Shown: in pieces, positions 8,341 through 15,487 of the stretch | Layout: each line of letters opens with the position of its first letter | Position numbering within the stretch: the stretch's first letter is position 1 | Assembly: GCA_003152225.1 (NCBI GenBank) | Contig: PLZQ01000258.1 | Location: 7,915-44,602, forward strand | Direction of reading: 5' to 3' | Length of the DNA stretch: 36,688 bases | From: Limisphaerales bacterium | GTDB taxonomy: Bacteria; Verrucomicrobiota; Verrucomicrobiia; Limisphaerales; UBA8199 | Position numbers and translations under genes: made by a program | The notes under the pieces: model-generated | Seen by the model: the letters and a program-made list of their open reading frames with translations, nothing else | Databases searched by the model: none | What the model was told of the DNA's origin: nothing

Positions 8341-9611
8341 CGCCATTATCCCAATCGCCGGTTCGCGTGGCCATCGCCTGTGGTGGGACAGGCGGGCACC
8401 TCTTTCCGGGTTTGGCGGTCGCCGACCAGCTTGTGCGACGCGGTTGTGAAGTCATGCTGCTCATCTCGCCCAAGGACGTGGATCAGCAAGCCGTCCAGGG
8501 TGTTACTGGCATGCAAATCGTTACGCTGCCCGCGGTCGGCTTGAAACGCGGCGGGGAACTCGCCTTTGTCCGCGGATTCATCCAATCTTACCGCGCGGCG
8601 GCGCGACTGTTCAAGTCTCGCCCCCCGCAGGCCGCCCTGGCGATGGGCGGCTTCACTAGCGCGCCGCCGATCCTGGCCGCCCGGCGGGCTGGCGCGCGCA
8701 CGTTTCTGCATGAATCCAATTCGATTCCGGGGCGCGCGAACCGCTGGCTGTCTCGGGTGGTGCAACGCGCGTTTGTCGGCTTCCCCGCGGCGGGTGGCCG
8801 TTTGCATAATCGCAAAGTGACGGTGACCGGCACGCCGGTGCGCGCTGGCTTCCACGCCCGCGAGGCGGCTGCTTGCCGGACGAGGCTGGGTCTTGACCCG
8901 GCACGCCCCGTCCTGCTCGTAATGGGCGGGAGCCAGGGCGCGAGCGGCATCAACGAGCTGGTGCTTCGAGCCCTGCCATTGCTTGCCGGCCGCGCTCCCG
9001 ATTTGCAGTGGCTCCATCTGACGGGCCCCAGCGACACGCAGAAGATGAGCCAGGCTTACGCCGCGTCGAAGCTGAAGGCGGTCGTGCACCCGTTCTTTGC
9101 CGAGATGGATGTGGCGTTGGGCGCGGCGACCGCCGCGGTCTCGCGCGCGGGCGCTTCCTCGCTCGCCGAACTCGCGGCGATGCGCGTGCCGGCGGTGCTC
9201 GTTCCCTATCCGGCCGCCACGGACAATCACCAGTTTTATAACGCCCGTGCTTTCGAGGCCACGGGTGCGGCCTGCTTGCTCGAGCAAAAAAGCGCGACGC
9301 CGGAAACACTGGCCCAATTGCTGTTGGACCTGATCGAGAAGCCGGCGGCGCATGAGCGGATGCGGAGCGCCCTGGCGCAATGGCACGCCCCGCACGCCGC
9401 GGAGCAAATCGCTGACGCTATGTTGCTTCCCGCGGGAGCCGAGGCTGGCAAAGGTTGTTGCGCTGATCCGGAATCGGTTGCCTCGCCGGGCATCCGGACC
9501 TCGGACACCGGGAGCAAGCCGACACTGTCGCGATGCTCGCAGTCCGACCGAACGGAACTCCGCGAGCCAGGCCGTCCCACAGCCGCACTGCCGGAACGGA
9601 GGGCGGCTTGA
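8337..9611 (+). CDS. murG: Lipid II synthase MurG with an unusual C-terminal tail
   Basis: Membrane-associated glycosyltransferase (424 residues) that adds GlcNAc from UDP-GlcNAc to lipid I. Motifs: GGTGGHLFPGLAVAD (N-terminal glycine loop), MGGFTSAPP, HESNSIPGRAN (HEQN in most homologues), VMGGSQGASGINE, and the C-terminal sugar-nucleotide block SRAGASSLAEL plus VPYPAATDNHQFYNA. The recognisable enzyme ends near residue 365, about position 9432. A further 59 residues (9433-9608) are Arg/Ser/Pro rich, unlike MurG, and occupy the place where murC is normally found. The ATG overlaps the ftsW stop; its own stop overlaps a TTG start for murB. Confidence 0.94.
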   Translation: MTPLSQSPVRVAIACGGTGGHLFPGLAVADQLVRRGCEVMLLISPKDVDQQAVQGVTGMQIVTLPAVGLKRGGELAFVRGFIQSYRAAARLFKSRPPQAALAMGGFTSAPPILAARRAGARTFLHESNSIPGRANRWLSRVVQRAFVGFPAAGGRLHNRKVTVTGTPVRAGFHAREAAACRTRLGLDPARPVLLVMGGSQGASGINELVLRALPLLAGRAPDLQWLHLTGPSDTQKMSQAYAASKLKAVVHPFFAEMDVALGAATAAVSRAGASSLAELAAMRVPAVLVPYPAATDNHQFYNARAFEATGAACLLEQKSATPETLAQLLLDLIEKPAAHERMRSALAQWHAPHAAEQIADAMLLPAGAEAGKGCCADPESVASPGIRTSDTGSKPTLSRCSQSDRTELREPGRPTAALPERRAA

Positions 9612-10555
9612 CTCGCCAGGATGCTATTCTGGAGAAGCCTGAGCTGAGCCAGGCGGGAGCGGCGGATGTGCTGGCGCAGCGCGTCTCGCCGGCCACGGTG
9701 ATTCGTCGCGACGAACCGCTGGCCAAACACACGACCTTGCGGGTTGGCGGGCCGGCGCAGGTTTATGTTGAACCGGCTTCGGAACCGGACTTGGCGGCCG
9801 TCCTGGCCAGTTGCCAGGAGCGCGGCTGGCGGTTCTTCGTGCTCGGCCGCGGCTCGAACCTGCTGGTGAAAGATGGCGGTTTCCCTGGCGTGGTTATCTG
9901 TCTGGCTCATGCCCATTTTAGCCGAATTGAAGTGGCGGGCGAGCGTCTGAATTGCGGCGCAGGCGGGAAACTGAAGGCGGTCGCGGTCGAAGCCAAGCGC
10001 AACAGTTTGGCCGGCCTGGAGTTCCTGGAAGGCATCCCCGGCAGCGTCGGCGGCGCGTTGCGCATGAACGCCGGGGCTATGGGCTGCGCGATGCTTGACG
10101 TGGTTGAGTCCGTTCGTCTGATGAGTTTTGACGGGGAGGTGCAGGAGCGGCCCGCCCGGGAGCTCGCGGCTACGTACCGCAACTGCCAGACCCTGAGGAC
10201 GCACCTCGCGCTGGGGGCGGTGTTGCGCGGCCAGCCCGGCTCGCGCGAGATAATCGAGCAGCGCATGAACGAGTACAGCCGGAAGCGGTGGACATCCCAG
10301 CCCGCCGCGCCGAGCGCCGGCTGCATATTCAAGAACCCGCCCGCAATTCCCGCCGGCAAGCTGATCGATGAACTGGGGTTGAAAGGAACGCGCGTCGGGG
10401 GAGCGGTGGTGTCGGCCGAGCACGGCAACTTCATTGTTAACAGCGGCGCGGCCACGGCGCGCGACATCCTGGACTTGATCGAGATCGTCCGGCAACGCGT
10501 TCGGGCTACCTGCGGAATCGAGTTGGAAACCGAAGTCGAAATCGTAGGCGAATGA
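9608..10555 (+). CDS. murB: UDP-N-acetylenolpyruvoylglucosamine reductase MurB
   Basis: FAD/NADPH enzyme that reduces UDP-GlcNAc-enolpyruvate to UDP-MurNAc. Motifs: LAKHTTLRVGGPA at the start of the FAD domain, LGRGSNLLVKDGG, EGIPGSVGGALRMNAGA, SAGCIFKNP with a Cys where many homologues have the catalytic Ser (Cys occurs in some MurB proteins), and GGAVVSAEHGNFIVN. I chose the TTG at 9608 (315 residues) because GGAGGG at 9598-9603 is well placed and the length fits the family. An ATG at 9533 would add 25 residues of unrelated sequence inside murG. The stop overlaps the ddl ATG. murC, which normally precedes this gene, is missing. Confidence 0.93.
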   Translation: MTRQDAILEKPELSQAGAADVLAQRVSPATVIRRDEPLAKHTTLRVGGPAQVYVEPASEPDLAAVLASCQERGWRFFVLGRGSNLLVKDGGFPGVVICLAHAHFSRIEVAGERLNCGAGGKLKAVAVEAKRNSLAGLEFLEGIPGSVGGALRMNAGAMGCAMLDVVESVRLMSFDGEVQERPARELAATYRNCQTLRTHLALGAVLRGQPGSREIIEQRMNEYSRKRWTSQPAAPSAGCIFKNPPAIPAGKLIDELGLKGTRVGGAVVSAEHGNFIVNSGAATARDILDLIEIVRQRVRATCGIELETEVEIVGE

Positions 10556-11463
10556 ACCCTGCTGCTAAGAAACTCAATATTACTGTGATGCTGGGCGGAC
10601 CGAGCGCTGAACGTGAAGTGTCGCTGCGCTCCGGCGCGCAGGTGGCCACGGCGCTCCGCTCGCTCGGACACCAGGTAAGCGAACTGGATCCGAAGACCGA
10701 GAAGTGGCGGCTGCCCAAAGGCACTGATGTCGTTTTCCTTGCGCTGCACGGCACGTACGGCGAGGACGGCACGGTTCAGCGCCGGCTGGAGGAATTGGGT
10801 GTGATCTACACCGGGTGCGACCCCGAGGCGAGCCGGATCGGGTTTGACAAGTTTCTGACCAAGGAGCGCTGCGTGGCCGCGGGTGTTCCCACCGCCCGCT
10901 ATCTGCTGATCGAGTCGCCCGCCGCAAGCTGGCCAATGGGCTGGGACCCGCCGATCGTGCTCAAGCCCGCCCGCCAGGGCTCCAGTGTCGGCCTGCAGTT
11001 CGTCGAGCGCGTCTCAGATTGGAGCAAGGCCCTGACTGAGGCCATGCGCCATGATTCACTGGTTCTGATGGAGGAGAAGATCGTTGGCCGCGAATGTACC
11101 GTTGGCATCCTCGCCGACCAGCCGCTGCCCCTCGTTGAGGTTCGGCCCAAGACCGGCATTTACGACTACCAGACCAAGTATAGCGTCGGCACGACCGACT
11201 ATTTTTGCCCCGCGCCATTCGACGACGCCACGACGGCGCGCGCCCAGGCCGCGGGTCTGGCCGCGTTCAAGGCGATTGGCGGCCGTGATTACTCGCGGGT
11301 GGATGTCATTGTGAAGCCGAGTGGCGACCCAATCGTGCTGGAAGTAAACACTTTGCCGGGCATGACCGAGACCAGCCTGCTGCCCAAGGCGGCGGCCGCG
11401 GCCGGAATCGGCTACGCCGAGCTGTGCCAGCGGATGGTGGACCTGGCTCTGAAGCGAAAATAG
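10552..11463 (+). CDS. ddl: D-alanine--D-alanine ligase Ddl
   Basis: ATP-grasp ligase of 303 residues that makes D-Ala-D-Ala for MurF. Visible: the N-terminal LGGPSAEREVSLRSG, HGTYGEDGTVQ, the ATP-grasp lysine motif VLKPARQGSSVG, an omega loop with GIYDYQTKY (the Tyr is expected for D-Ala-D-Ala rather than D-Ala-D-lactate ligases), SRVDVIV, and the metal-binding EVNTLPGMTETSLLP. It is a stand-alone gene, not a MurC-Ddl fusion as in chlamydiae. The ATG at 10552 overlaps the murB stop and ftsQ begins one base after the stop, so it is part of the same operon. Confidence 0.96.
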   Translation: MNPAAKKLNITVMLGGPSAEREVSLRSGAQVATALRSLGHQVSELDPKTEKWRLPKGTDVVFLALHGTYGEDGTVQRRLEELGVIYTGCDPEASRIGFDKFLTKERCVAAGVPTARYLLIESPAASWPMGWDPPIVLKPARQGSSVGLQFVERVSDWSKALTEAMRHDSLVLMEEKIVGRECTVGILADQPLPLVEVRPKTGIYDYQTKYSVGTTDYFCPAPFDDATTARAQAAGLAAFKAIGGRDYSRVDVIVKPSGDPIVLEVNTLPGMTETSLLPKAAAAAGIGYAELCQRMVDLALKRK

Positions 11464-11464
11464 C

Positions 11465-12424
11465 ATGTGGTTTAGACGCAAGCCAAAGAACCGGCGGCTC
11501 GGCCGCGAGCAGGTGCTGGACGTGAAGTTGCGCTCCAGCCAGGTTCGCGCCGCGCGGACGCGCCTGGGCGCGATCTGCCTCGGTGTGCTCTTCGCGACCG
11601 TCTTTGGCCTGTATTTGGTCTATCGCACCGGGGATTGGGCCCTCAACCGGTGTGTCTATGAGAATAAGGCCTTCACCATCCAGGAGCTGGACGTGCAGAC
11701 CGATGGCGTTATCGCGGTGGACCAACTGCGTCGCTGGGCCGGAGTCGCGTCCGACGAGAACCTGCTGGCGCTCGATCTCGCCCGTGTCAAACGGGACCTG
11801 GAGATGGACTCCCGGATCAAGTCCGTCTCGGTTGAGCGCATCCTTCCCCGCACCTTGCGTATCCGCGTTACGGAGCGCGAGCCGGTCGCGCAAGTCAACG
11901 TCCCCTTGCCGCGTCGGAGCGGAGGGATTGAATTGGCCGTGTATTATCTGGACGCGGAGGGCTATGTCATGTTGCCGCTGGACCCGCGCCAGCGAGCCAC
12001 GCGGACCAACCAGGGGACTAATTCGTTCCCCGTGATCGCCGGCATCAACGCCAGTGAACTGCAGCCCGGCCGGCGCATCCTCACCCCTTCCGTCCAGGCG
12101 GCGCTGCAACTCATCATGGCCTTCGACCAATCGTCTATGTCCACGGTGGTTGATCTGAAGCGCGTTGACGCGTCCTCCCCGTCCGTGTTGGTCGCGACGA
12201 CGGGGCAGGGGAGCGAGGTGGTCTTTGGCCTGGTGGACCTGGACCAGCAACTGCTGCGGTGGTATGAAGTTTTTAACTTCGGCCAGAAGCAGAGCAAGGC
12301 CATTGCCAATCTCGATCTTGCGGTTACCAAAAACCTGCCTATACGCTGGATTGAGGCCAGCGCGGTGCCCCCTTCCGCCCCGAAGTTACCCAAAACTTTG
12401 CGCCCCAAGAAACAACATGTTTAA
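11465..12424 (+). CDS. ftsQ: Division protein FtsQ
   Basis: Bitopic inner-membrane protein of 319 residues. A basic cytoplasmic tail (1-35) precedes one membrane helix (about 36-57, GAICLGVLFATVFGLYLVY). A periplasmic POTRA domain follows (about 70-140), from FTIQELDVQ through LARVKRDLEMDSRIKSVSV to LPRTLRIRVTEREP, the FtsQ/DivIB hallmark. A beta domain completes the periplasmic part. FtsQ scaffolds FtsB/FtsL and recruits the septal synthase. It starts one base after ddl and its last eight bases overlap ftsA, the canonical ddl-ftsQ-ftsA-ftsZ order. Confidence 0.9.
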   Translation: MWFRRKPKNRRLGREQVLDVKLRSSQVRAARTRLGAICLGVLFATVFGLYLVYRTGDWALNRCVYENKAFTIQELDVQTDGVIAVDQLRRWAGVASDENLLALDLARVKRDLEMDSRIKSVSVERILPRTLRIRVTEREPVAQVNVPLPRRSGGIELAVYYLDAEGYVMLPLDPRQRATRTNQGTNSFPVIAGINASELQPGRRILTPSVQAALQLIMAFDQSSMSTVVDLKRVDASSPSVLVATTGQGSEVVFGLVDLDQQLLRWYEVFNFGQKQSKAIANLDLAVTKNLPIRWIEASAVPPSAPKLPKTLRPKKQHV

Positions 12425-13640
12425 TTCCTCTTCGATCATCGTAGGACTGGAAATCGGCACGTCCAAGGTCTGCGCTGTAGTCGGCGATCTTGCCGCTGAC
12501 GGCGCGCTGAATATTGTCGGCCTCGGCCAGTCGCGCTCGCGCGGCGTGCGCAAAGGAGAAATCGCCGACGCGACCCTCGCCGAAGAGGATGTGCGCCAGG
12601 CCATCGTCGAAGCGGAGCAGATGGCCGATGTCGAAATCCGCAGCGTCTATCTCGGCGTGACGGGCGGCCACCTGCGCGGCTTCAACAACCGCGGCGTGCA
12701 TCCGGTCGCGTCCTCCGACCGCGAGATCTCGGAAGAGGACGTGCAGGACGTGATCAAGAACGCCAAGGCGATCAATCTGCCCGCCCAGAACCACGTCATC
12801 CACGCTATCCGCCAGCATTTTCTCGTGGACGGGCAGGACGGCATCACCAACCCGGTGGGTATGCTCGGCGCGCGCATTGAGGTGGACGTGCACGTCGTGC
12901 ACGGGAACCTGAACCGGCTGCAAAACGCGATTCGCACGGTCAAGGGGCTGCAACTGGAGGTGGATGACATCGTGTTCAATGGCCTGGCTTCCTCGCTCGC
13001 CTTGCTCACAAACGAACAGAAGGAGCTCGGCTCGCTGGTCATCGACATCGGCGGCGGGACGACCGACTATGTCCTCTATGCCAACGGGATCATCAAGCAC
13101 ACCGGCGTGCTCGCCGTGGGCGGTGATCACGTGTCCAACGACCTGGCCTACGGCTTGAAGGTGCCGCTCAGCCGCGCCGAGCAGCTCAAGCTCGAACACG
13201 GCGCCAGCTTTCTCGAGGACTCCGCCAAGGGCCAGTCGATCACGATCTCCAACGAGCACGGCCTCCCGGTCAAGACCATCAACCTCGAACATCTGCGCCG
13301 TATCATGGCGCTGCGGCTGGAGGAAATATTCCAGCTCGTCGGCCAGGACCTCGAGCAGGCGGGCGCGCTGGATTACCTGCGCGCCGGGGTGTTCCTGTGC
13401 GGCGGCGGGGCGCGCATCCCGCAGATCGCCAAGCTCGCCGAGCAGGTCCTGCAGATGCCCGTGTTCCTCGGCAAGACCAACTCGATCAGCGGGCTCAAGT
13501 CCGCCCTCGACCAGCCCGAGTTCGCGACGGCCATCGGGCTGGTGAAGTTCGGCTCGTTCCAACAGCGCAAGCGCGCCGCCAAGTCCTCCCTGACGGACGG
13601 CATCAAGAGCACCCTGGGCCAGCTTTTCCGGCGGGTTTGA
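12417..13640 (+). CDS. ftsA: Actin-like division protein FtsA
   Basis: Actin-fold ATPase (407 residues) that tethers FtsZ to the membrane. Visible motifs: phosphate-1 VGLEIGTSKVCAVVG, the 1C domain after it, phosphate-2 LVIDIGGGTTDY, AVGGDHVSNDLA, and adenosine motif VFLCGGGARIPQ. The C-terminus (SLTDGIKSTLGQLFRRV) looks like the amphipathic membrane-targeting helix. The ATG at 12417 overlaps ftsQ by eight bases and gives the usual family length. ftsZ follows after a 32-nt gap. It appears fully intact, unlike the altered FtsZ next to it. Confidence 0.96.
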   Translation: MFNSSSIIVGLEIGTSKVCAVVGDLAADGALNIVGLGQSRSRGVRKGEIADATLAEEDVRQAIVEAEQMADVEIRSVYLGVTGGHLRGFNNRGVHPVASSDREISEEDVQDVIKNAKAINLPAQNHVIHAIRQHFLVDGQDGITNPVGMLGARIEVDVHVVHGNLNRLQNAIRTVKGLQLEVDDIVFNGLASSLALLTNEQKELGSLVIDIGGGTTDYVLYANGIIKHTGVLAVGGDHVSNDLAYGLKVPLSRAEQLKLEHGASFLEDSAKGQSITISNEHGLPVKTINLEHLRRIMALRLEEIFQLVGQDLEQAGALDYLRAGVFLCGGGARIPQIAKLAEQVLQMPVFLGKTNSISGLKSALDQPEFATAIGLVKFGSFQQRKRAAKSSLTDGIKSTLGQLFRRV

Positions 13641-13672
13641 CGATCGCCCTTAACCATATCTTTACCCGGGCC

Positions 13673-14971
13673 ATGAATACGAATGCACAGACAGACGCGG
13701 CGGTGGCAGCTCCGAAAAAGAACCTCTCGGTGAAGGTGGTTGGCGTGGGCGGCGGGGGTATCACCGTAATGGAACTCATGCGCAAAAGCGGCCTGCCCGA
13801 GGTGAGCTTTGCGGCGGTCGAGACGGATGCGCAATCGCTCGCGGCCTCCACCGCCACCGAAAAGGTTCACCTGGAAACGCAACTCCTCCGCGGGCTGGGC
13901 ACGGGCGGCGACCCGGACCGCGGCCGCGCGCTGGCCGAGGAGCAGTTGCCGAAGCTCAAGGCCGTCTGCGAGGGAGCGGATGTGGTTTTCATCCTGGCCG
14001 GTCTGGGGGGCGGCGCCGGGACGGGCATCAGCCCGGTGCTGGCGCGCGCGGCGAAAGAGGCCGGCGCCCTGGCGCTTGGCTTCGTGACGACGCCCTTCGA
14101 ATGTGAATGCGGCCACCGGCGGCGCGTGGCACAGCATGGCCTGATGGAGCTCAAGTCCTCCGCCGACGGTGTCATCTGTCTGCCGAACCAGAAGGTATTC
14201 AAGATGATCGACGAGAACACCAGCGTGCTGGAGACGTTCAAGATCACCAATGACTACCTCGCCGACGGCGTGCGCGGCGTCTGGCGCCTGCTGATGCATA
14301 AGGGGCTTCTTGAAATTCATTTCGCCGACTTGGCGGCGCTGCTCCGGGACCGGCACGCGGAGAGTTCCTTCGCCGTGGCCGAAGCCATGGGGCCGACGCG
14401 TTCGCGCGAGGTCATGGATAAGTTGCTGGCGCATCCGATGCTGGACGGCGGCCAGATGCTCGGTGAATCCGATGCCGTGCTGGTGAGTTTGATCGGGGGG
14501 CGGGACCTGACCATGGCCGAAATCAATCGCGTGATGGAGCAGCTCAACCGCCAGTGCGAGCACGCCCAGGTGATCATGGGCGCCGCCATTGATGAGGCCT
14601 TCAGCGAGCGCCTGGCGGTGACGCTCATCGCGACGCGAAAGAACCCTGAGCATGCGTCCGAGGGAACCGGCGCCGCGGCGAGCGCTGAAGAGCTGGACCA
14701 GCAACTATTGTCTCAAACGGCAACCGCGCGGCCCGGCTCAAGATTCGTGCCTCCGCCTCCGACTTTGCCGTCGGACCAGGTCCAGGAACTCTTCGCGCGG
14801 CAGGGCCGGGGTGGCTCCCGCCAACGCAAGCATCCGTCCCGGCTGCGGCAGACCCAGTTGCCGCTTGAGATCATCTCCAAAGGCCGGTTCGACAAGAGCG
14901 AGCCGACCATCCACAAGGGCGAGGATCTTGACGTGCCCACCTACCTCCGCCGCAACGTGGCGCTGAACTGA
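13673..14971 (+). CDS. ftsZ: FtsZ, divergent, with altered GTPase-site residues
   Basis: Tubulin-like division protein of 432 residues. The T1 glycine loop (KVVGVGGGG, 21-29), the ETDAQSL strand (50-56, Glu where NTDAQ is usual), the T4 loop GGGAGTG (112-118), the PNQKVF segment, ISGG-like LIGGRDLT and GAAIDE blocks, and the C-terminal conserved peptide DLDVPTYLRRN that binds FtsA are all recognisable. The tubulin signature normally has Thr where A115 is. The T7 loop, normally NxDxxD, reads E214-I-H216-F-A-D219: only the last Asp remains. These residues complete the active site of the neighbouring subunit, so GTP hydrolysis is probably weakened or changed. The ATG at 13673 is chosen on homology. 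Position after ftsA is canonical. Confidence 0.9.
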   Translation: MNTNAQTDAAVAAPKKNLSVKVVGVGGGGITVMELMRKSGLPEVSFAAVETDAQSLAASTATEKVHLETQLLRGLGTGGDPDRGRALAEEQLPKLKAVCEGADVVFILAGLGGGAGTGISPVLARAAKEAGALALGFVTTPFECECGHRRRVAQHGLMELKSSADGVICLPNQKVFKMIDENTSVLETFKITNDYLADGVRGVWRLLMHKGLLEIHFADLAALLRDRHAESSFAVAEAMGPTRSREVMDKLLAHPMLDGGQMLGESDAVLVSLIGGRDLTMAEINRVMEQLNRQCEHAQVIMGAAIDEAFSERLAVTLIATRKNPEHASEGTGAAASAEELDQQLLSQTATARPGSRFVPPPPTLPSDQVQELFARQGRGGSRQRKHPSRLRQTQLPLEIISKGRFDKSEPTIHKGEDLDVPTYLRRNVALN

Positions 14972-14977
14972 AGCTCC

Positions 14978-15006
14978 TTGATACGGCTGCCTTCTCCTGC
15001 TATAAT
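14978..15006 (+). promoter_or_regulatory. Sigma70-type promoter downstream of ftsZ
   Basis: TTGATA at 14978-14983, a 17-base spacer, and a perfect TATAAT at 15001-15006, beginning 7 bases after the ftsZ stop. It is one of the best consensus matches in the window. Transcription would begin near 15013 and enter the long non-coding stretch before the sensor kinase, so it drives either the two-component genes with a long leader or a small RNA. Confidence 0.6.
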
Positions 15007-15012
15007 GTGCAG

Positions 15013-15189
15013 GCGAAGCAGTCGTGGCCGTGGTTGACACTAGCGCCGCGGGCAATGCCCGCCGCGGCCACGCCAGAGTGGTGCCGAAGTATCCCCAGAC
15101 CACCACCAGAGCATATGGCTTCGTACACCATCACTCCATGCTCACTCCATGCTGACTCCAAGCTCACTCCAGGCTCGCCTGGCTGGAGT
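15013..15189 (+). ncRNA. Candidate structured leader or small RNA (hypothetical)
   Basis: The 516-nt gap between ftsZ and the kinase gene holds no convincing gene. The first part, directly downstream of the promoter at 14978-15006, can fold: GTGGCCG at 15024-15030 pairs with CGGCCAC at 15065-15071, enclosing a GCGGGC-AAT-GCCCGC hairpin at 15048-15062. A second inverted repeat (ACTCCAG at 15166-15172 with CTGGAGT at 15183-15189) overlaps the end of a tandem repeat. There is no T-run after it, so it is not a normal terminator. No known RNA family is recognised. The remainder (15190-15487) shows nothing I can name. Confidence 0.28.
15133..15176 (+). repeat. Four tandem 11-bp repeats
   Basis: Four head-to-tail copies of ACTCCAWGCTS: ACTCCATGCTC (15133), ACTCCATGCTG (15144), ACTCCAAGCTC (15155) and ACTCCAGGCTC (15166). 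They are followed immediately by an inverted version (CTGGAGT at 15183-15189). The copies differ by one or two bases each. Unspaced and too short for CRISPR; they may be a slippage product or clustered binding sites. Confidence 0.7.
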
Positions 15190-15487
15190 ATCGGCCTATG
15201 GACGCGCGTGTTCTACGCGAGGAAAGATAGTTCGCAGGGCTGCACCTGCCTCAACGGATCGCGAGCCGTCCCGCCGTGCCTCCCGGACGTCCAAATCACG
15301 CTTGATTCGTGCGTCAGCGGCGGCTGGCTCACGCCGCTGATGCTTGGTCGTCCGTTCGCCAAATCTGCGAGCGGAACGAGCCGAACCGAACCTCCGAAGA
15401 CGATACCATCATAGCCCAGCAAGTGACTCGCCTGCGGGCGCCGGAGGAAACGGTGTTGACCGGGCAGGCGCGCGGCCTAAGCTCGGG

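Noticed and set aside
12339-13562. Long minus-strand frame of about 407 codons opposite ftsA
   Set aside because: It mirrors the conserved ftsA gene; His/Asp/Val-rich composition is typical of an antisense shadow in GC-rich DNA.
15133-15176. Possible CRISPR array
   Set aside because: Repeats are 11 bp with no spacers and no cas gene is nearby.
15454-15481. Promoter TTGACC-16-TAAGCT just before the kinase start
   Set aside because: Poor -10 element and start site would fall at or inside the coding start; weaker than the promoter at 14978.
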